A stretch of 64,000 bases of DNA from JAHEEL01 sp942491345 (lineage in GTDB: Bacteria > Actinomycetota > Acidimicrobiia > Spongiisociales > UBA5794). The translations under genes and the position numbers were made by a program. The notes beneath the pieces were generated by a model. It had not been told where the DNA came from, searched no databases, and saw only the letters and a program-made list of their open reading frames with translations. The stretch lies in the NCBI GenBank assembly GCA_942491345.1, contig CALOAN010000011.1, positions 1-64,000 on the forward strand, read 5' to 3'. This document shows positions 42,568-51,598 of this stretch, one piece after another (the stretch's first letter is position 1; the number at the start of each line of letters is the position of its first letter).

Positions 42568-43328
42568 CAGTTCCGGCTTACCCAACATCCAAAAGAAGCG
42601 ATCCTGAACTCGGCAAGCCGGTCGGTATCCTGACCTTGAAAATCGACGACCGCGATGTCAGTGCCCGCCGGGGGGAAACCATTCTGGAAGTCGCCCGTGA
42701 AAATGACATTTTTATCCCAACGCTCTGTTATCTGGAGGGGCTTTCCAGCCTGGGCGCTTGCCGCCTGTGCCTTGTGGAGATCAAGGGGCTTTCCAAGCTT
42801 TTGCCAGCCTGCGTCACGGCTGTCCGGCAGGATATGGAAATCGTCACGGATTCGGAACGCTTGCGGCGTTATCGCCGTATGATTCTGGAACTGATTTTCA
42901 GTGAGCGCAATCATGTCTGTTCGGTGTGTGTCTCAAACGGCCATTGTGAGTTGCAGGAACTGGCCCAAAAACTCGGCATGACGCATGTGCGTTTCGATTA
43001 CCTTTATCCCCGGCTCGCCGTGGATGCGTCCCACGAGCGTTTTTCAGTGGATCATAACCGCTGCGTGCTCTGTATGCGGTGTGTTCGCGTGTGCGATGAA
43101 ATCGAAGGGGCGCATACCTGGGATATCATGCATCGTGGCATTTCCGCCCGGGTGATCACCGATCTGAATCAAGCCTGGGGGGATTCGGAAACCTGCACCG
43201 GTTGCGGCAAATGTGTGCAGGTCTGCCCGACGGGGGCGCTGTCCGAAAAAGGCAAGTCGGTTGCCGAAATGATCAAGCACAAGGAATTCTTGCCTTATCT
43301 GCAGATCATGCGCCGCAACAAACAATAG
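42564..43328 (+). CDS. hoxU: NAD-linked [NiFe] hydrogenase diaphorase subunit HoxU
   Basis: The 254-residue iron-sulfur subunit starts at ATG 42564, overlapping the hoxF stop and preceded by AAAGGAGGGG. In order it carries a plant-ferredoxin-type [2Fe-2S] domain (LCYLEGLSSLGACRLC), the His/Cys3 [4Fe-4S] site (HVCSVCVSNGHC), and two ferredoxin-type [4Fe-4S] clusters (CVLCMRCVRVC and CTGCGKCVQVCPTG). It wires HoxF to the hydrogenase dimer. Length is the usual one for HoxU. Confidence 0.95.
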   Translation: MTVPAYPTSKRSDPELGKPVGILTLKIDDRDVSARRGETILEVARENDIFIPTLCYLEGLSSLGACRLCLVEIKGLSKLLPACVTAVRQDMEIVTDSERLRRYRRMILELIFSERNHVCSVCVSNGHCELQELAQKLGMTHVRFDYLYPRLAVDASHERFSVDHNRCVLCMRCVRVCDEIEGAHTWDIMHRGISARVITDLNQAWGDSETCTGCGKCVQVCPTGALSEKGKSVAEMIKHKEFLPYLQIMRRNKQ

Positions 43329-43343
43329 CCAGCAGAGGCACCT

Positions 43344-43877
43344 ATGGGTAAAAAACGCATAGCGACAACATGGCTGGACGGCTGTTCCGGCTGCCACATG
43401 TCGTTGCTCGACATGGATGAGCACCTGATCGATATCGCCGGCCAAGTGGACATCGTGTATGGCCCCCTGGTGGACGCCAAGGCCATTCCGGAAGGGATCG
43501 ATGTGGTGTTGGTGGAAGGGGCCGTCAGCTCTGACGCGGATGCGGAAAAACTCCTTTTGCTGCGCGCGCGATCGGCCATCCTGGTTTCGCTGGGCGACTG
43601 CGCCGTCACCGCCAATGTCCCGGGGATGCGCAACCGGTTTCCCCTCGCGGAAGTGCTCGCGCGCGGGTACGAAGAAAACGCGACCCTGAACGCGCAGATC
43701 CCCCGGAACGATCTTCCGCGCCTTTTGGATCAGGCCCGGCCGCTGCACGAATTCGTCCCGGTGGATGTATTTTTGCCGGGCTGTCCGCCACCGGCGGATG
43801 CCATCGTCTTTATGCTTCAAGAGCTGCTTGCCGGCCGAATCCCTGATCTGAGTGATAAATCCCGGTTCGGCGCCTGA
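43344..43877 (+). CDS. hoxY: [NiFe] hydrogenase small subunit HoxY
   Basis: The 177-residue small subunit is of the short soluble type, with no Tat signal. Cluster-binding cysteines are seen in GCSGCHMS near the N-terminus, LGDCAVTAN mid-protein and FLPGCPPPAD near the C-terminus, the set expected for a single proximal [4Fe-4S] cluster. It relays electrons from the NiFe site in HoxH to HoxU. It sits 15 bases after hoxU and 19 before hoxH. Confidence 0.93.
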   Translation: MGKKRIATTWLDGCSGCHMSLLDMDEHLIDIAGQVDIVYGPLVDAKAIPEGIDVVLVEGAVSSDADAEKLLLLRARSAILVSLGDCAVTANVPGMRNRFPLAEVLARGYEENATLNAQIPRNDLPRLLDQARPLHEFVPVDVFLPGCPPPADAIVFMLQELLAGRIPDLSDKSRFGA

Positions 43878-43896
43878 AAACAACGGAGGTCTCCCT

Positions 43897-45327
43897 ATGG
43901 GAAAACAACTGGTCATCGAGCCGATCACGCGCATCGAGGGTCACGGTAAAATCACCATCACCCTGGACGACCAGGGCAACGTCAGCGATGCCAAGTTCCA
44001 TGTGACCCAATTCAGGGGGTTTGAAAAATTTTGCGAGGGCCGGCCCTTTTATGAAATGCCCTCTTTGGTGGAACGCATCTGCGGCATCTGCCCCATCAGC
44101 CATTCCCTCGCTTCGGCCAAAGCCTGTGACGCTATTCTGGGCGTGCGGGTACCCGAGACCGCGGTAAAGCTGAGACGTCTGCTCAACTGCGGTGAATTTA
44201 TCGGGTCGCACGCGCTGAGTTTTTTCCATTTATCTTCGCCGGACTTGCTGTTGGGCATGGACGCCGACCCGGCGGCGCGCCACATCCTGGGTGTCCTGGA
44301 AGCCAACCCGACCCTGGCGCACAACGGCATCCGGCTGCGCAAGGTGGGCCAACTTGTCATCGAAGCCTTCGCCGGCAAGCGCATTCATCCGGCGTGGGTC
44401 GTTCCGGGGGGCGTCAATGACGCACTGGCCCGGGAAGACCGCGACAAGATCGTGGGCTTGCTCCCCGAGGCCAAGACCGCAACGCTGGCCGCGTTGGGGT
44501 GGTTCAAGGATGTGCTCAAAAATTTCCGTGACGAAATTGCCTCGTTTGCCAATTTCCCAACGCTTTTTATGGGATTGGTCAAGGAGGACGGCAATTTGGC
44601 GCTCACCGACGGAACCCTGCGGGTGATCGATGCCAAGGGTCAAATTGTGGCGGAGCATATTGATCCGAAAGATTACGCGGCGTATATCGGGGAATCGGTG
44701 GAAGCGTTTTCGTATTTGAAATCCCCCTACTACAAACCGCTGGGCTATCCGGAAGGCATTTACCGGGTGGGGCCGGCCGCCCGTCTGAATGTTTGCAGCG
44801 GGTGCGGGACCCCCCTGGCAGACCAGGAGTGGGCGGAATTCAGAAGTTATGAACGTGGGCCGCTCTTGAGTTCCTTCTACAACCATTATGCCCGGCTGAT
44901 CGAAATCCTATACTGCATCGAAACCATCGAAACGCTCATGGCGGACCCCGCCATTCTCAATCCGGAGGACATCAGGGCCCACGCCCGACCCAATTTCGGT
45001 GAAGGCATCGGCTGTGTCGAAGCGCCGCGCGGCACCCTCTTCCATCACTATCGCGTGGACCGCCACGGGCTGATGACCTGGGCCAACATGATCGTCGCCA
45101 CCGGCAACAACAATCTGGCCATGAACCGGGGGGTCCAGCAGGTGGCCGAGCGATTCATCAGCGGCAAGGAGATTTCGGAGGGCGCCTTGAACCGTGTGGA
45201 AGCCGTGATTCGCGCCTTTGATCCCTGTTTGAGCTGCTCGACCCACGCCGTTGGCCAAATGCCGCTCTTGATCGAGTTGGTCGCTGCCGACGGCACCTGT
45301 CTGGACACGGTGCAACGCGGCGGATGA
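43897..45327 (+). CDS. hoxH: [NiFe] hydrogenase large subunit HoxH
   Basis: The 476-residue catalytic subunit starts at ATG 43897 after ACGGAGG. The N-terminal nickel ligands are in RICGICPISH, and the C-terminal pair in DPCLSCSTH, so all four Cys of the NiFe site are present. About 25 residues follow the final His, the extension removed by the maturation protease during nickel insertion. Together with HoxEFUY this points to a cytoplasmic, bidirectional NAD-linked group 3d-type hydrogenase. No hyp maturation genes are in this window. Confidence 0.96.
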   Translation: MGKQLVIEPITRIEGHGKITITLDDQGNVSDAKFHVTQFRGFEKFCEGRPFYEMPSLVERICGICPISHSLASAKACDAILGVRVPETAVKLRRLLNCGEFIGSHALSFFHLSSPDLLLGMDADPAARHILGVLEANPTLAHNGIRLRKVGQLVIEAFAGKRIHPAWVVPGGVNDALAREDRDKIVGLLPEAKTATLAALGWFKDVLKNFRDEIASFANFPTLFMGLVKEDGNLALTDGTLRVIDAKGQIVAEHIDPKDYAAYIGESVEAFSYLKSPYYKPLGYPEGIYRVGPAARLNVCSGCGTPLADQEWAEFRSYERGPLLSSFYNHYARLIEILYCIETIETLMADPAILNPEDIRAHARPNFGEGIGCVEAPRGTLFHHYRVDRHGLMTWANMIVATGNNNLAMNRGVQQVAERFISGKEISEGALNRVEAVIRAFDPCLSCSTHAVGQMPLLIELVAADGTCLDTVQRGG

Positions 45328-45794
45328 AACCCATACTGGTCATCGGATGCGGCAATCCGCTGCGGTCGGATGACGGCGTGGGCCGGCACGCCGCCCGGCA
45401 GATTGCGGCAACCGTTCCGCAAGACGATGTGGCTGTGCTGGTCCGGCACCAGTTGACGCCGGACCTGGCGGAACCGGTGCGCAAGGCCTGTCTCGTGATC
45501 TTCATCGATGCCAGCTGTGAAGACCCGCCGGGGAAAATCCATTCCCGCCGCCTTGTCCCGGAAGCGGCCTTGCCAGGCCTGCTGATGCATCACCTGACAC
45601 CCGCCGGCCTGCTGGCCTGTACAAAATCGATTTATGGTAATTGCCCACCGGCCGTGCTCTATTCCGTGGGCGCCAGGTGTTTCGAATTTGGCGAAGTGCT
45701 TTCCGATGAGGTAAATCGCTGTTTACCGGAATTGCTGACACGTATCCGCCGGCGGATTATACGGCAGACCGCCCAATCGAATAATCCAGGCTAA
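45324..45794 (+). CDS. hoxW: Hydrogenase maturation endopeptidase (HoxW-like)
   Basis: The 156-residue HyaD/HycI-family protease begins ILVIGCGNPLRSDDGVG, carrying the conserved Asp/Glu positions used to sense nickel, and has a further Asp in IFIDASCED. It trims the HoxH C-terminal extension. Its ATG overlaps the hoxH stop by 4 bases (ATGA), consistent with stoichiometric production of substrate and protease. It closes the hox operon; an 11-bp inverted repeat follows at 45844-45887. Confidence 0.92.
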   Translation: MKPILVIGCGNPLRSDDGVGRHAARQIAATVPQDDVAVLVRHQLTPDLAEPVRKACLVIFIDASCEDPPGKIHSRRLVPEAALPGLLMHHLTPAGLLACTKSIYGNCPPAVLYSVGARCFEFGEVLSDEVNRCLPELLTRIRRRIIRQTAQSNNPG

Positions 45795-45843
45795 ATTGTA
45801 AAATCAAGCGTGTCCTGAGAAGACTTTCACTTCCACGCCGTCT

Positions 45844-45887
45844 GCCCTGATGGCAGGCATAAATTGAGCGGTAAAGGCCATCAGGGC
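45844..45887. terminator. Inverted repeat between hoxW and the downstream Usp gene
   Basis: A perfect 11-bp inverted repeat GCCCTGATGGC / GCCATCAGGGC with a 22-base loop lies 50 bases after hoxW. There is no T-run. It may end the hox transcript or be a regulator site for the Usp gene that starts at 45990. Confidence 0.4.
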
Positions 45888-45989
45888 TGCCGAAGGCGAT
45901 CGTGTTACGAATTGAATTAAATCGAAACGCTGTCGGGCATTTGGGCAATTATTGACGACTCCGCAGGATAAAACGATAGGAGGACTATC

Positions 45990-46481
45990 ATGCCAATGGA
46001 TATCAAGAAGATTCTTTATGCCACCGATTTGTCCTATAATTCAGTCAATGCGTTTGATTATGCCATAAGCTTGGCCATCAAATTTGACGCTGAGATTACC
46101 ATATTGCATGTGATGGATGAAATTGAGGGAACATCGTTAAATATGGTCAGTTTATATCTCCGCGAGGCGCGAATGGAAGAAAATTTACAAAAAAAGAGGT
46201 CGCGCATTCGTGAAGAGATTAAAGAGCATTTGAATGGATTTATCGACCGAAAAGCTGCCGATAATCCTGAAATCGCCAATAGAATAAAATCGATAGAGAT
46301 CTGCAAAGGTTACCCGGCGGAGGAGATCATCAAAAAAGCCGATGATTTTCACTGCGATGTCATCGTGATGGGAACCCATGGGAAAGGTATTGTCAGTCAG
46401 GCCTTTTTTGGAAGTGTCGCCAAAAAAGTCCTGAGACGAATTCGGAAACCTGTTTTTATCGTCCCTTTGCCCAAGGAATAG
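45990..46481 (+). CDS. Universal stress protein, single domain
   Basis: The 163-residue Usp protein follows ATAGGAGG. It begins IKKILYATDLSYNS and has a complete nucleotide loop GTHGKGIVSQAFFGS. Its base composition is more AT-rich than its neighbours, with many Ile/Lys/Asn codons ending in A or T, which may reflect separate acquisition. It lies downstream of hoxW on the same strand and convergent with the lactate operon. Confidence 0.93.
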   Translation: MPMDIKKILYATDLSYNSVNAFDYAISLAIKFDAEITILHVMDEIEGTSLNMVSLYLREARMEENLQKKRSRIREEIKEHLNGFIDRKAADNPEIANRIKSIEICKGYPAEEIIKKADDFHCDVIVMGTHGKGIVSQAFFGSVAKKVLRRIRKPVFIVPLPKE

Positions 46482-46611
46482 GCGGGCGAATTGCCGTCAC
46501 CCATAAGCGACCCTGCCGTTCCCTGCAGGACTTGCTTGTTAACCCATCACGACGGCCCATTGCCTCTCTGATGCCAGGCCGCATAGACCTTTTCGCAACA
46601 AGGTGCGCCGG

Positions 46612-47946
46612 TTAACCGGCCACCATTGGTGCTGCCGTTTTATGGCGGGCGCGTTGATTTCCCTTGCCGGCGGTTTCTTCTCTTTCATAGGCCGACGCCA
46701 GGAGTTCCGCCACGTGGTGCACGGGGGTCGCGCATCCGGCATGGTAGAGCCCTTCCTCGATCTGCATGCGGCAGGCCCCGCAACTCGTCAGCACCATGTC
46801 GGGCGATACCGCGAGGATATCGGCGATTTTTTTATCCCGTATTTTACTTGAAAGCGCGTAATGCGTCAGGCTGAAGGAACCTGCGCTGCCGCAGCAGCGA
46901 TCAGGTTTTTTCATTTCCTTAAGGGTAACACCGGGAATACGCCGTATGACTTCCCGCGGCTGGGTGCCGACGCCAACCCCCCTGACCATGTGGCAGGGAT
47001 CGTGGTAGGTGACGGTGCGATTCATCGCTGCGGCGGGCTTGCGGCAACCACCCCGATCCACGAGATACTGGCTGACGTCATAGGCCTTCTCGGAAAACGC
47101 TCTGGCCCTGTCGGCGTAGTCGGGATCGTTTTCCAGAAGGTCCGGGTAGTGATGCACCCAGGCATCGATGCCGGTGCCGCAGTGGGTGATGACGGCGTCG
47201 CAGTCATAGCGGGAAAGGACATCGATGTTATACCGGGCGATCCTGCGGGCCGTTTCGATGTCCCCGCTCATGATCACGGGAATGCCGCAGCAATGCTGGT
47301 CCTTGGGTGTGATCACCTCGATGTCGTTGGCGGTCAGTGCCTTGATGACGGCGTGGCCCGCATCGGTATAGATGTAGTTCAGCATGCAACCGGTAAAAAA
47401 CACCACCCGGGCTTTGGGATTTTCAACCGGGGTGATCTCGGACACCTGGGAAAGAAGGGACTTGGACGCCAGCGGCCGCATCACCCGCCGCATGTCGAGA
47501 CCGATCGGGAGTCGCGGTTTTACGAGCTGGGTATCGTTGACTTTTTTAAGTCCGAAGCCCTGGAATTTCGCCCCCAGATGCATTCCCGTTTTAAATTGCC
47601 CCGGGTGCTTGAGCACGCTAAAGATATATTTCTTGATCGTCGGCAGTCCCTTTTCCCTGGCAATGGCCGCCCGGGTCGCAAGAATGATCTTGTCCGGGCG
47701 AACCCCGCAGGGACAGTTCTCGGCACAGGCCTGGCACGTCAGGCAAAGGCTGAAGATTTCTTCGATGCGCGGCGTATAGTCCAGCCGTCCCTCGAGAAGG
47801 TCTTTGGCAAGTTTTATTTTGCCCCGGGCAACACTCCATTCGGCCATGTCCTCTTTGTAGATGGGACAAACCGCCTGGCAGTTGCCGCATTTCATGCATT
47901 TTGCGATCTCGGCGTTGATGGTTTCCAGCAGGTCGTAGTAGGACAT
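46612..47946 (-). CDS. GlcF-like (Fe-S) subunit of D-lactate/glycolate dehydrogenase
   Basis: The 444-residue protein starts at ATG 47946 with GAGAGG at good spacing. The N-terminus carries two [4Fe-4S] sites (CMKCGNCQAVCP, CLTCQACAENCP). Two CCG domains follow (FTGCMLNYIYTD with HCCGIP; YHDPCHM with RCCGSAG), the heterodisulfide-reductase-type modules of the GlcF/LldE family. It accepts electrons from the FAD-linked partner encoded just upstream, 9 bases away, and would pass them toward the quinone pool or a membrane complex. This pair corresponds to the D-lactate dehydrogenase subunits known from sulfate reducers. Confidence 0.9.
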   Translation of the reverse strand: MSYYDLLETINAEIAKCMKCGNCQAVCPIYKEDMAEWSVARGKIKLAKDLLEGRLDYTPRIEEIFSLCLTCQACAENCPCGVRPDKIILATRAAIAREKGLPTIKKYIFSVLKHPGQFKTGMHLGAKFQGFGLKKVNDTQLVKPRLPIGLDMRRVMRPLASKSLLSQVSEITPVENPKARVVFFTGCMLNYIYTDAGHAVIKALTANDIEVITPKDQHCCGIPVIMSGDIETARRIARYNIDVLSRYDCDAVITHCGTGIDAWVHHYPDLLENDPDYADRARAFSEKAYDVSQYLVDRGGCRKPAAAMNRTVTYHDPCHMVRGVGVGTQPREVIRRIPGVTLKEMKKPDRCCGSAGSFSLTHYALSSKIRDKKIADILAVSPDMVLTSCGACRMQIEEGLYHAGCATPVHHVAELLASAYEREETAGKGNQRARHKTAAPMVAG

Positions 47947-47955
47947 GGTCACCTC

Positions 47956-49338
47956 TCAGATTGTCACGACTTTTCCGGGATTGAGAATATTATCCGGATC
48001 GAGCGCCCGTTTCACCGCCTTGAGGGCTTCGATTCCGGACTCGCCGAACTCGTTGAGCAGGTATTTCTGCTTGGCGATACCGATGCCGTGTTCGCCGGAG
48101 AGGGTGCCTCCCAGTTTGATGGCGGCATCGAAGATTTCGTCGACGGCTTTGTGCACCCGTGCCATCTCGTCAGCGTTGGCCTCATCGGTGATGATGGTGG
48201 GATGCAGGTTGCCGTCGCCGGCATGGCCGAAAGTGCCGATGGTAAGATTATATTTTTCAGCGATAGCACGGATGGCCCGGATCATATTCGGCACCTTGCT
48301 GCGCGGCACGGTGGCATCTTCAAGAACCGTGGTGGGGCTGAGTTGGGCCAGGGCGGGAAGCGCCGCACGACGGGCCGCCAGAAGACCGTCTCGTTCCGCG
48401 GCGTTGGCCGCGATCTTCAAATTGCCGTTGTTGGCCTTGCACACGCGGGCGACGGCGTCCATTTCCTTCTCAACGACCTCGGGAATACCGTCCACCTCAA
48501 TCACTAATATGGCTTCGGCATCGATCGGCAGACCGAGGTGCAGGAAATTTTCAACGGTTTTGATCGTAACGTTGTCCATGATTTCAAGTGTGGCGGGAAT
48601 CACTTTGCTCTTGATGATTCCGGACACGGTCTGGGCGGCATCATCCATGGACGCAAACGTCGCCGTGGCCGTCTTGCGCGCCTCGGGCGCCGGAATCAGT
48701 TTGGAAATGATTTTGGTGATGATACCGAGGGTTCCCTCGGAGCCGACAAACAGTTTGACCATGTCATATCCGGATACGTTTTTGACGGTTTTGCCGCCAC
48801 AGGTCATGATCTTCCCATTGGCGAGAACGACTTCGAGTCCCATGACATAGTGTTTGGTCACGCCGTATTTTAGCCCCCTCAAACCGCCGGAGCATTCCGC
48901 CACGCTGCCGCCCATGGTAGCGGTGTCCACCGACCCCGGATCGGGTGGATACATCAGCCCGTGTTCGGCGACGGCCGCGTTCAGGTCCGCGATGATAACC
49001 CCCGGCTCACTGGTGGCCGTGAGGTTTTCCACATCGATCTCCAGGATTCTGTTCATCTTCAGCATGACCATCACAATCCCTTTCTTCAGGGGAATGGTAC
49101 CGCCGCTGAGATTCGTTCCGGAGCCGCGCGTATAAACGGGCACGTTGTACTTATTGGCAAGGGTCACAATAGCCTGGACATGGTCGGTGCTCTCCGGGAT
49201 GACGACGACATCGGGGAGCCCCGTCGGCATATCCGGGGTTGCGTCGAACGTGTAAGATTCGAGATCTTCCTTTTCAGTCGTTACGGCGTTTTGGCCGATG
49301 GCTTGCCTGAGCTCTTTAATGAGGTCCTTGACCACCAT
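47956..49338 (-). CDS. FAD-linked D-lactate/glycolate dehydrogenase (GlcD-like)
   Basis: The 460-residue flavoprotein has the PCMH-type FAD-binding fold: VVVIPESTDHVQAIV, then PVYTRGSGTNLSGG (FAD pyrophosphate loop) and PPDPGSVDTATMGGSVAECSGG. The C-terminal half contains the family substrate-binding segment with GTFGHAGDGNLHP and SGEHGIG, including the His/Glu residues near the flavin. It likely oxidises D-lactate to pyruvate. It sits second to last in the leftward lactate operon, 88 bases after the LutBA-type gene. Confidence 0.92.
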   Translation of the reverse strand: MVVKDLIKELRQAIGQNAVTTEKEDLESYTFDATPDMPTGLPDVVVIPESTDHVQAIVTLANKYNVPVYTRGSGTNLSGGTIPLKKGIVMVMLKMNRILEIDVENLTATSEPGVIIADLNAAVAEHGLMYPPDPGSVDTATMGGSVAECSGGLRGLKYGVTKHYVMGLEVVLANGKIMTCGGKTVKNVSGYDMVKLFVGSEGTLGIITKIISKLIPAPEARKTATATFASMDDAAQTVSGIIKSKVIPATLEIMDNVTIKTVENFLHLGLPIDAEAILVIEVDGIPEVVEKEMDAVARVCKANNGNLKIAANAAERDGLLAARRAALPALAQLSPTTVLEDATVPRSKVPNMIRAIRAIAEKYNLTIGTFGHAGDGNLHPTIITDEANADEMARVHKAVDEIFDAAIKLGGTLSGEHGIGIAKQKYLLNEFGESGIEALKAVKRALDPDNILNPGKVVTI

Positions 49339-49426
49339 CTCGTTCTCCTCTCTTTCGGTAAAAAGCTGCCTTTACATGTCTGTCCATAGGGTTATCGAAA
49401 GCTTTTGAAAAAAGGATCGTATTCTT

Positions 49427-51598
49427 TCAGTGCGGCGCAATTGACTTGTTTTTCAAATGTTCCGCCAATGCTTCCGCAATGTGAAAAACGGTTATCCGGT
49501 CGCCCCGCTTCAGGGCACCGCCGCGCAGCTGCATGACGCATCCCGGGCATTCGGTGACCAGAAGATCGGCGCCGGTGGCCTCAAAATCGTCGAGTTTGCG
49601 TTTCAGGATCTGGGACGAGATTTCGGGGAACTTGCCGGAATAGGTCCCGCCGAACCCGCAGCAGGTTTCCTCTTCCGCCGCCGGTATAAAGGTAAGCCCT
49701 GCTTTGCGGATAAGGGCCTTGGGCGCGTCGTGTTCCCCCATGCCGCGGCACAGGTGGCAGGGCGCATGATAGGTCGTACGCTGTCCGGCCCCCTTGAATA
49801 GCGAGGAATCGATTTGAAGAACGTTCTGCACAAACTGACTGAAGGTGATCACCTTGTCGGAAAAAGCCCGCGCCCGATCCGTCCAGACGGGGTCTTCCGT
49901 GAAAAGTTCCGGAACTGCATTTTTCAGATGCGAAGCGCATGAAGCACATAGGGTGAGGATATAGTCATAATCTCCCTGTTCGAAGGCCGCTATGTTCTGA
50001 ATGGCAACGGCCCTGGCGGCATCCTTTTCACCCATCATCTGAAGCGGCAGGCCGCAACAGGTCTGGTCCATGGGAAAGGCGAGATCCACAGGCTGGTCGC
50101 CCAGCACCTTTACACCGGCTTCCAATTGTTCCGGGTAAACGAAATCCTCCACACAGCCGGAAAACAGCGCCACGCGATATTGGGCGTTTACAGGCTCCGG
50201 TTTGATGTTTTCCCAGCGGTCCCGAAAAGGCCTTTCGGCGATGGCCGGCAGGGTCCGGAAATCATGGTCCTTGGCAAAGATAAACGGCAAATGGCGCATG
50301 TAGGCCGTGCCGCCGGTAATCGGTTTCTGGGCCTTGCTGGCCGAGCGCAGGAGACCATGGAAGAGTTTGCGATTCTTCAACATCACACGCATCAACTGGC
50401 TTTGCAGCGGATGGCCTTCCTGGTCCTGGATGCGGGCGTGGACTTCCTTGATCAGGCGCGGCAGGTCGATGCCGGCCGCGCAGACCGCCTTGCAGGCCCC
50501 GCAGTTGATGCAGTTCTGCACCAGGTGCTTGGCCTTGTCGCGGCCGTGAAAAAAATAGGTGCTGATCAGCCCGATGGCCCCGATGTAGATGTGCCCGTAC
50601 TGGTGGCCCCCCACCATGCGGTAGACCGGACAGACATTGGCGCAGGCCCCGCAGCGCACGCAGCGCAGGATCTGGGCAAAATCCGGATCCTTGGCGATTG
50701 CGGTGCGGCCGTTGTCCAGAAACACGATGTGCATCGCCTTGCGGCCGTCCGCGGCCGCGGCGCATTCGGAAGGGCCCGTGATCCAGGTCACGTAAGAGGT
50801 GATGGCCTGGCCGGTGGCGTTGCGCGGCAGCGCCCGGATGATCCTCAAAGCGTCGTGCAGCGTGGGCATGAGCTTGTCCAGACCCACCAGGGCCACATGC
50901 ACCCGCGGCAGGGTGGTCACCAAACGGGCGTTGCCCTCGTTGGTGGTCAGCCCGATGGTGCCCGTCGCGGCAATCGCAAAATTGGCCCCGGAAATCCCCA
51001 TGTCGGCTTCCACATACTTCCGGCGCAGCTCCCGCCGGGCCACCTTCACCAGGCGTTCGATCTCGCTGTCCTGCTTTTTCCCGGTCACGTCCGTGAACAG
51101 GTCCGCCACCTGAAAGCGCGACAGGTGAATGGCCGGCATCACCATGTGGGAAGGCCCCTCGTGGCGCAGCTGGATGATCCATTCCCCCAGGTCGGTCTCG
51201 GTGACTTCCAGCCCCTGGGCTTCCAGGTGGTGGTTGAGCAGGGTCTCCTCGGCCGTCATGGATTTGGATTTCACGATTTTCCGTGAATCGGTCTGGCGGG
51301 CGATCTCGGCAATGATCCGGTTGGCATCCTCGGCCGTGCGGGCCAGGTGCACCTGGATGCCGATCGCTTCGGCATTGGCCTTGAAGGTTTCATAAAGGGC
51401 CTCCATCTGCCCGATGGCGGCGTCCTTGGCCGCGGCGATCTCGGCCACCAGCGCGTCCACATCCATCTCGCGAAAGGCATTGGCCCGGCTGGTGCGGTAG
51501 GCCACGGCGAACTTGTCCATGGCTTCCCGCAGGAAGGTGTTGTCCAGGGCCCCTTTGACGTCTTTTTTATAGGCTTTCAGATTGCGCGCGGTTTGCAT
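49427..51598 (-). CDS. LutB-LutA fusion, L-lactate dehydrogenase iron-sulfur protein
   Basis: The 723-residue protein joins two normally separate subunits. Residues about 60-300 form a LUD domain of the LutB type (KSMTAEETLLNHHLEAQG, then ANFAIAATGTIGL). Two [4Fe-4S] sites follow (CVRCGACANVCPVY, CINCGACKAVCAAG). From about 480 come the two CCG domains of LutA (LFSGCVEDFVYPEQ with TCCGLP, YHAPCHLC with TCCGFGG). Such a fusion is known for L-lactate oxidation in sulfate reducers. Its ATG shares one base with the LutC stop, so the complex is translationally coupled. Confidence 0.93.
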   Translation of the reverse strand: MQTARNLKAYKKDVKGALDNTFLREAMDKFAVAYRTSRANAFREMDVDALVAEIAAAKDAAIGQMEALYETFKANAEAIGIQVHLARTAEDANRIIAEIARQTDSRKIVKSKSMTAEETLLNHHLEAQGLEVTETDLGEWIIQLRHEGPSHMVMPAIHLSRFQVADLFTDVTGKKQDSEIERLVKVARRELRRKYVEADMGISGANFAIAATGTIGLTTNEGNARLVTTLPRVHVALVGLDKLMPTLHDALRIIRALPRNATGQAITSYVTWITGPSECAAAADGRKAMHIVFLDNGRTAIAKDPDFAQILRCVRCGACANVCPVYRMVGGHQYGHIYIGAIGLISTYFFHGRDKAKHLVQNCINCGACKAVCAAGIDLPRLIKEVHARIQDQEGHPLQSQLMRVMLKNRKLFHGLLRSASKAQKPITGGTAYMRHLPFIFAKDHDFRTLPAIAERPFRDRWENIKPEPVNAQYRVALFSGCVEDFVYPEQLEAGVKVLGDQPVDLAFPMDQTCCGLPLQMMGEKDAARAVAIQNIAAFEQGDYDYILTLCASCASHLKNAVPELFTEDPVWTDRARAFSDKVITFSQFVQNVLQIDSSLFKGAGQRTTYHAPCHLCRGMGEHDAPKALIRKAGLTFIPAAEEETCCGFGGTYSGKFPEISSQILKRKLDDFEATGADLLVTECPGCVMQLRGGALKRGDRITVFHIAEALAEHLKNKSIAPH

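Noticed and set aside
46607..46620. 14-bp palindrome GCCGGTTAACCGGC
   Set aside because: It overlaps the stop codon of the glcF-like gene and a single occurrence of this size is expected by chance in GC-rich DNA.
46861..48507. 548-codon plus-strand frame across the glcF-like and glcD genes
   Set aside because: It is antisense to two genes with clear Fe-S and FAD motifs and shows no family features of its own.
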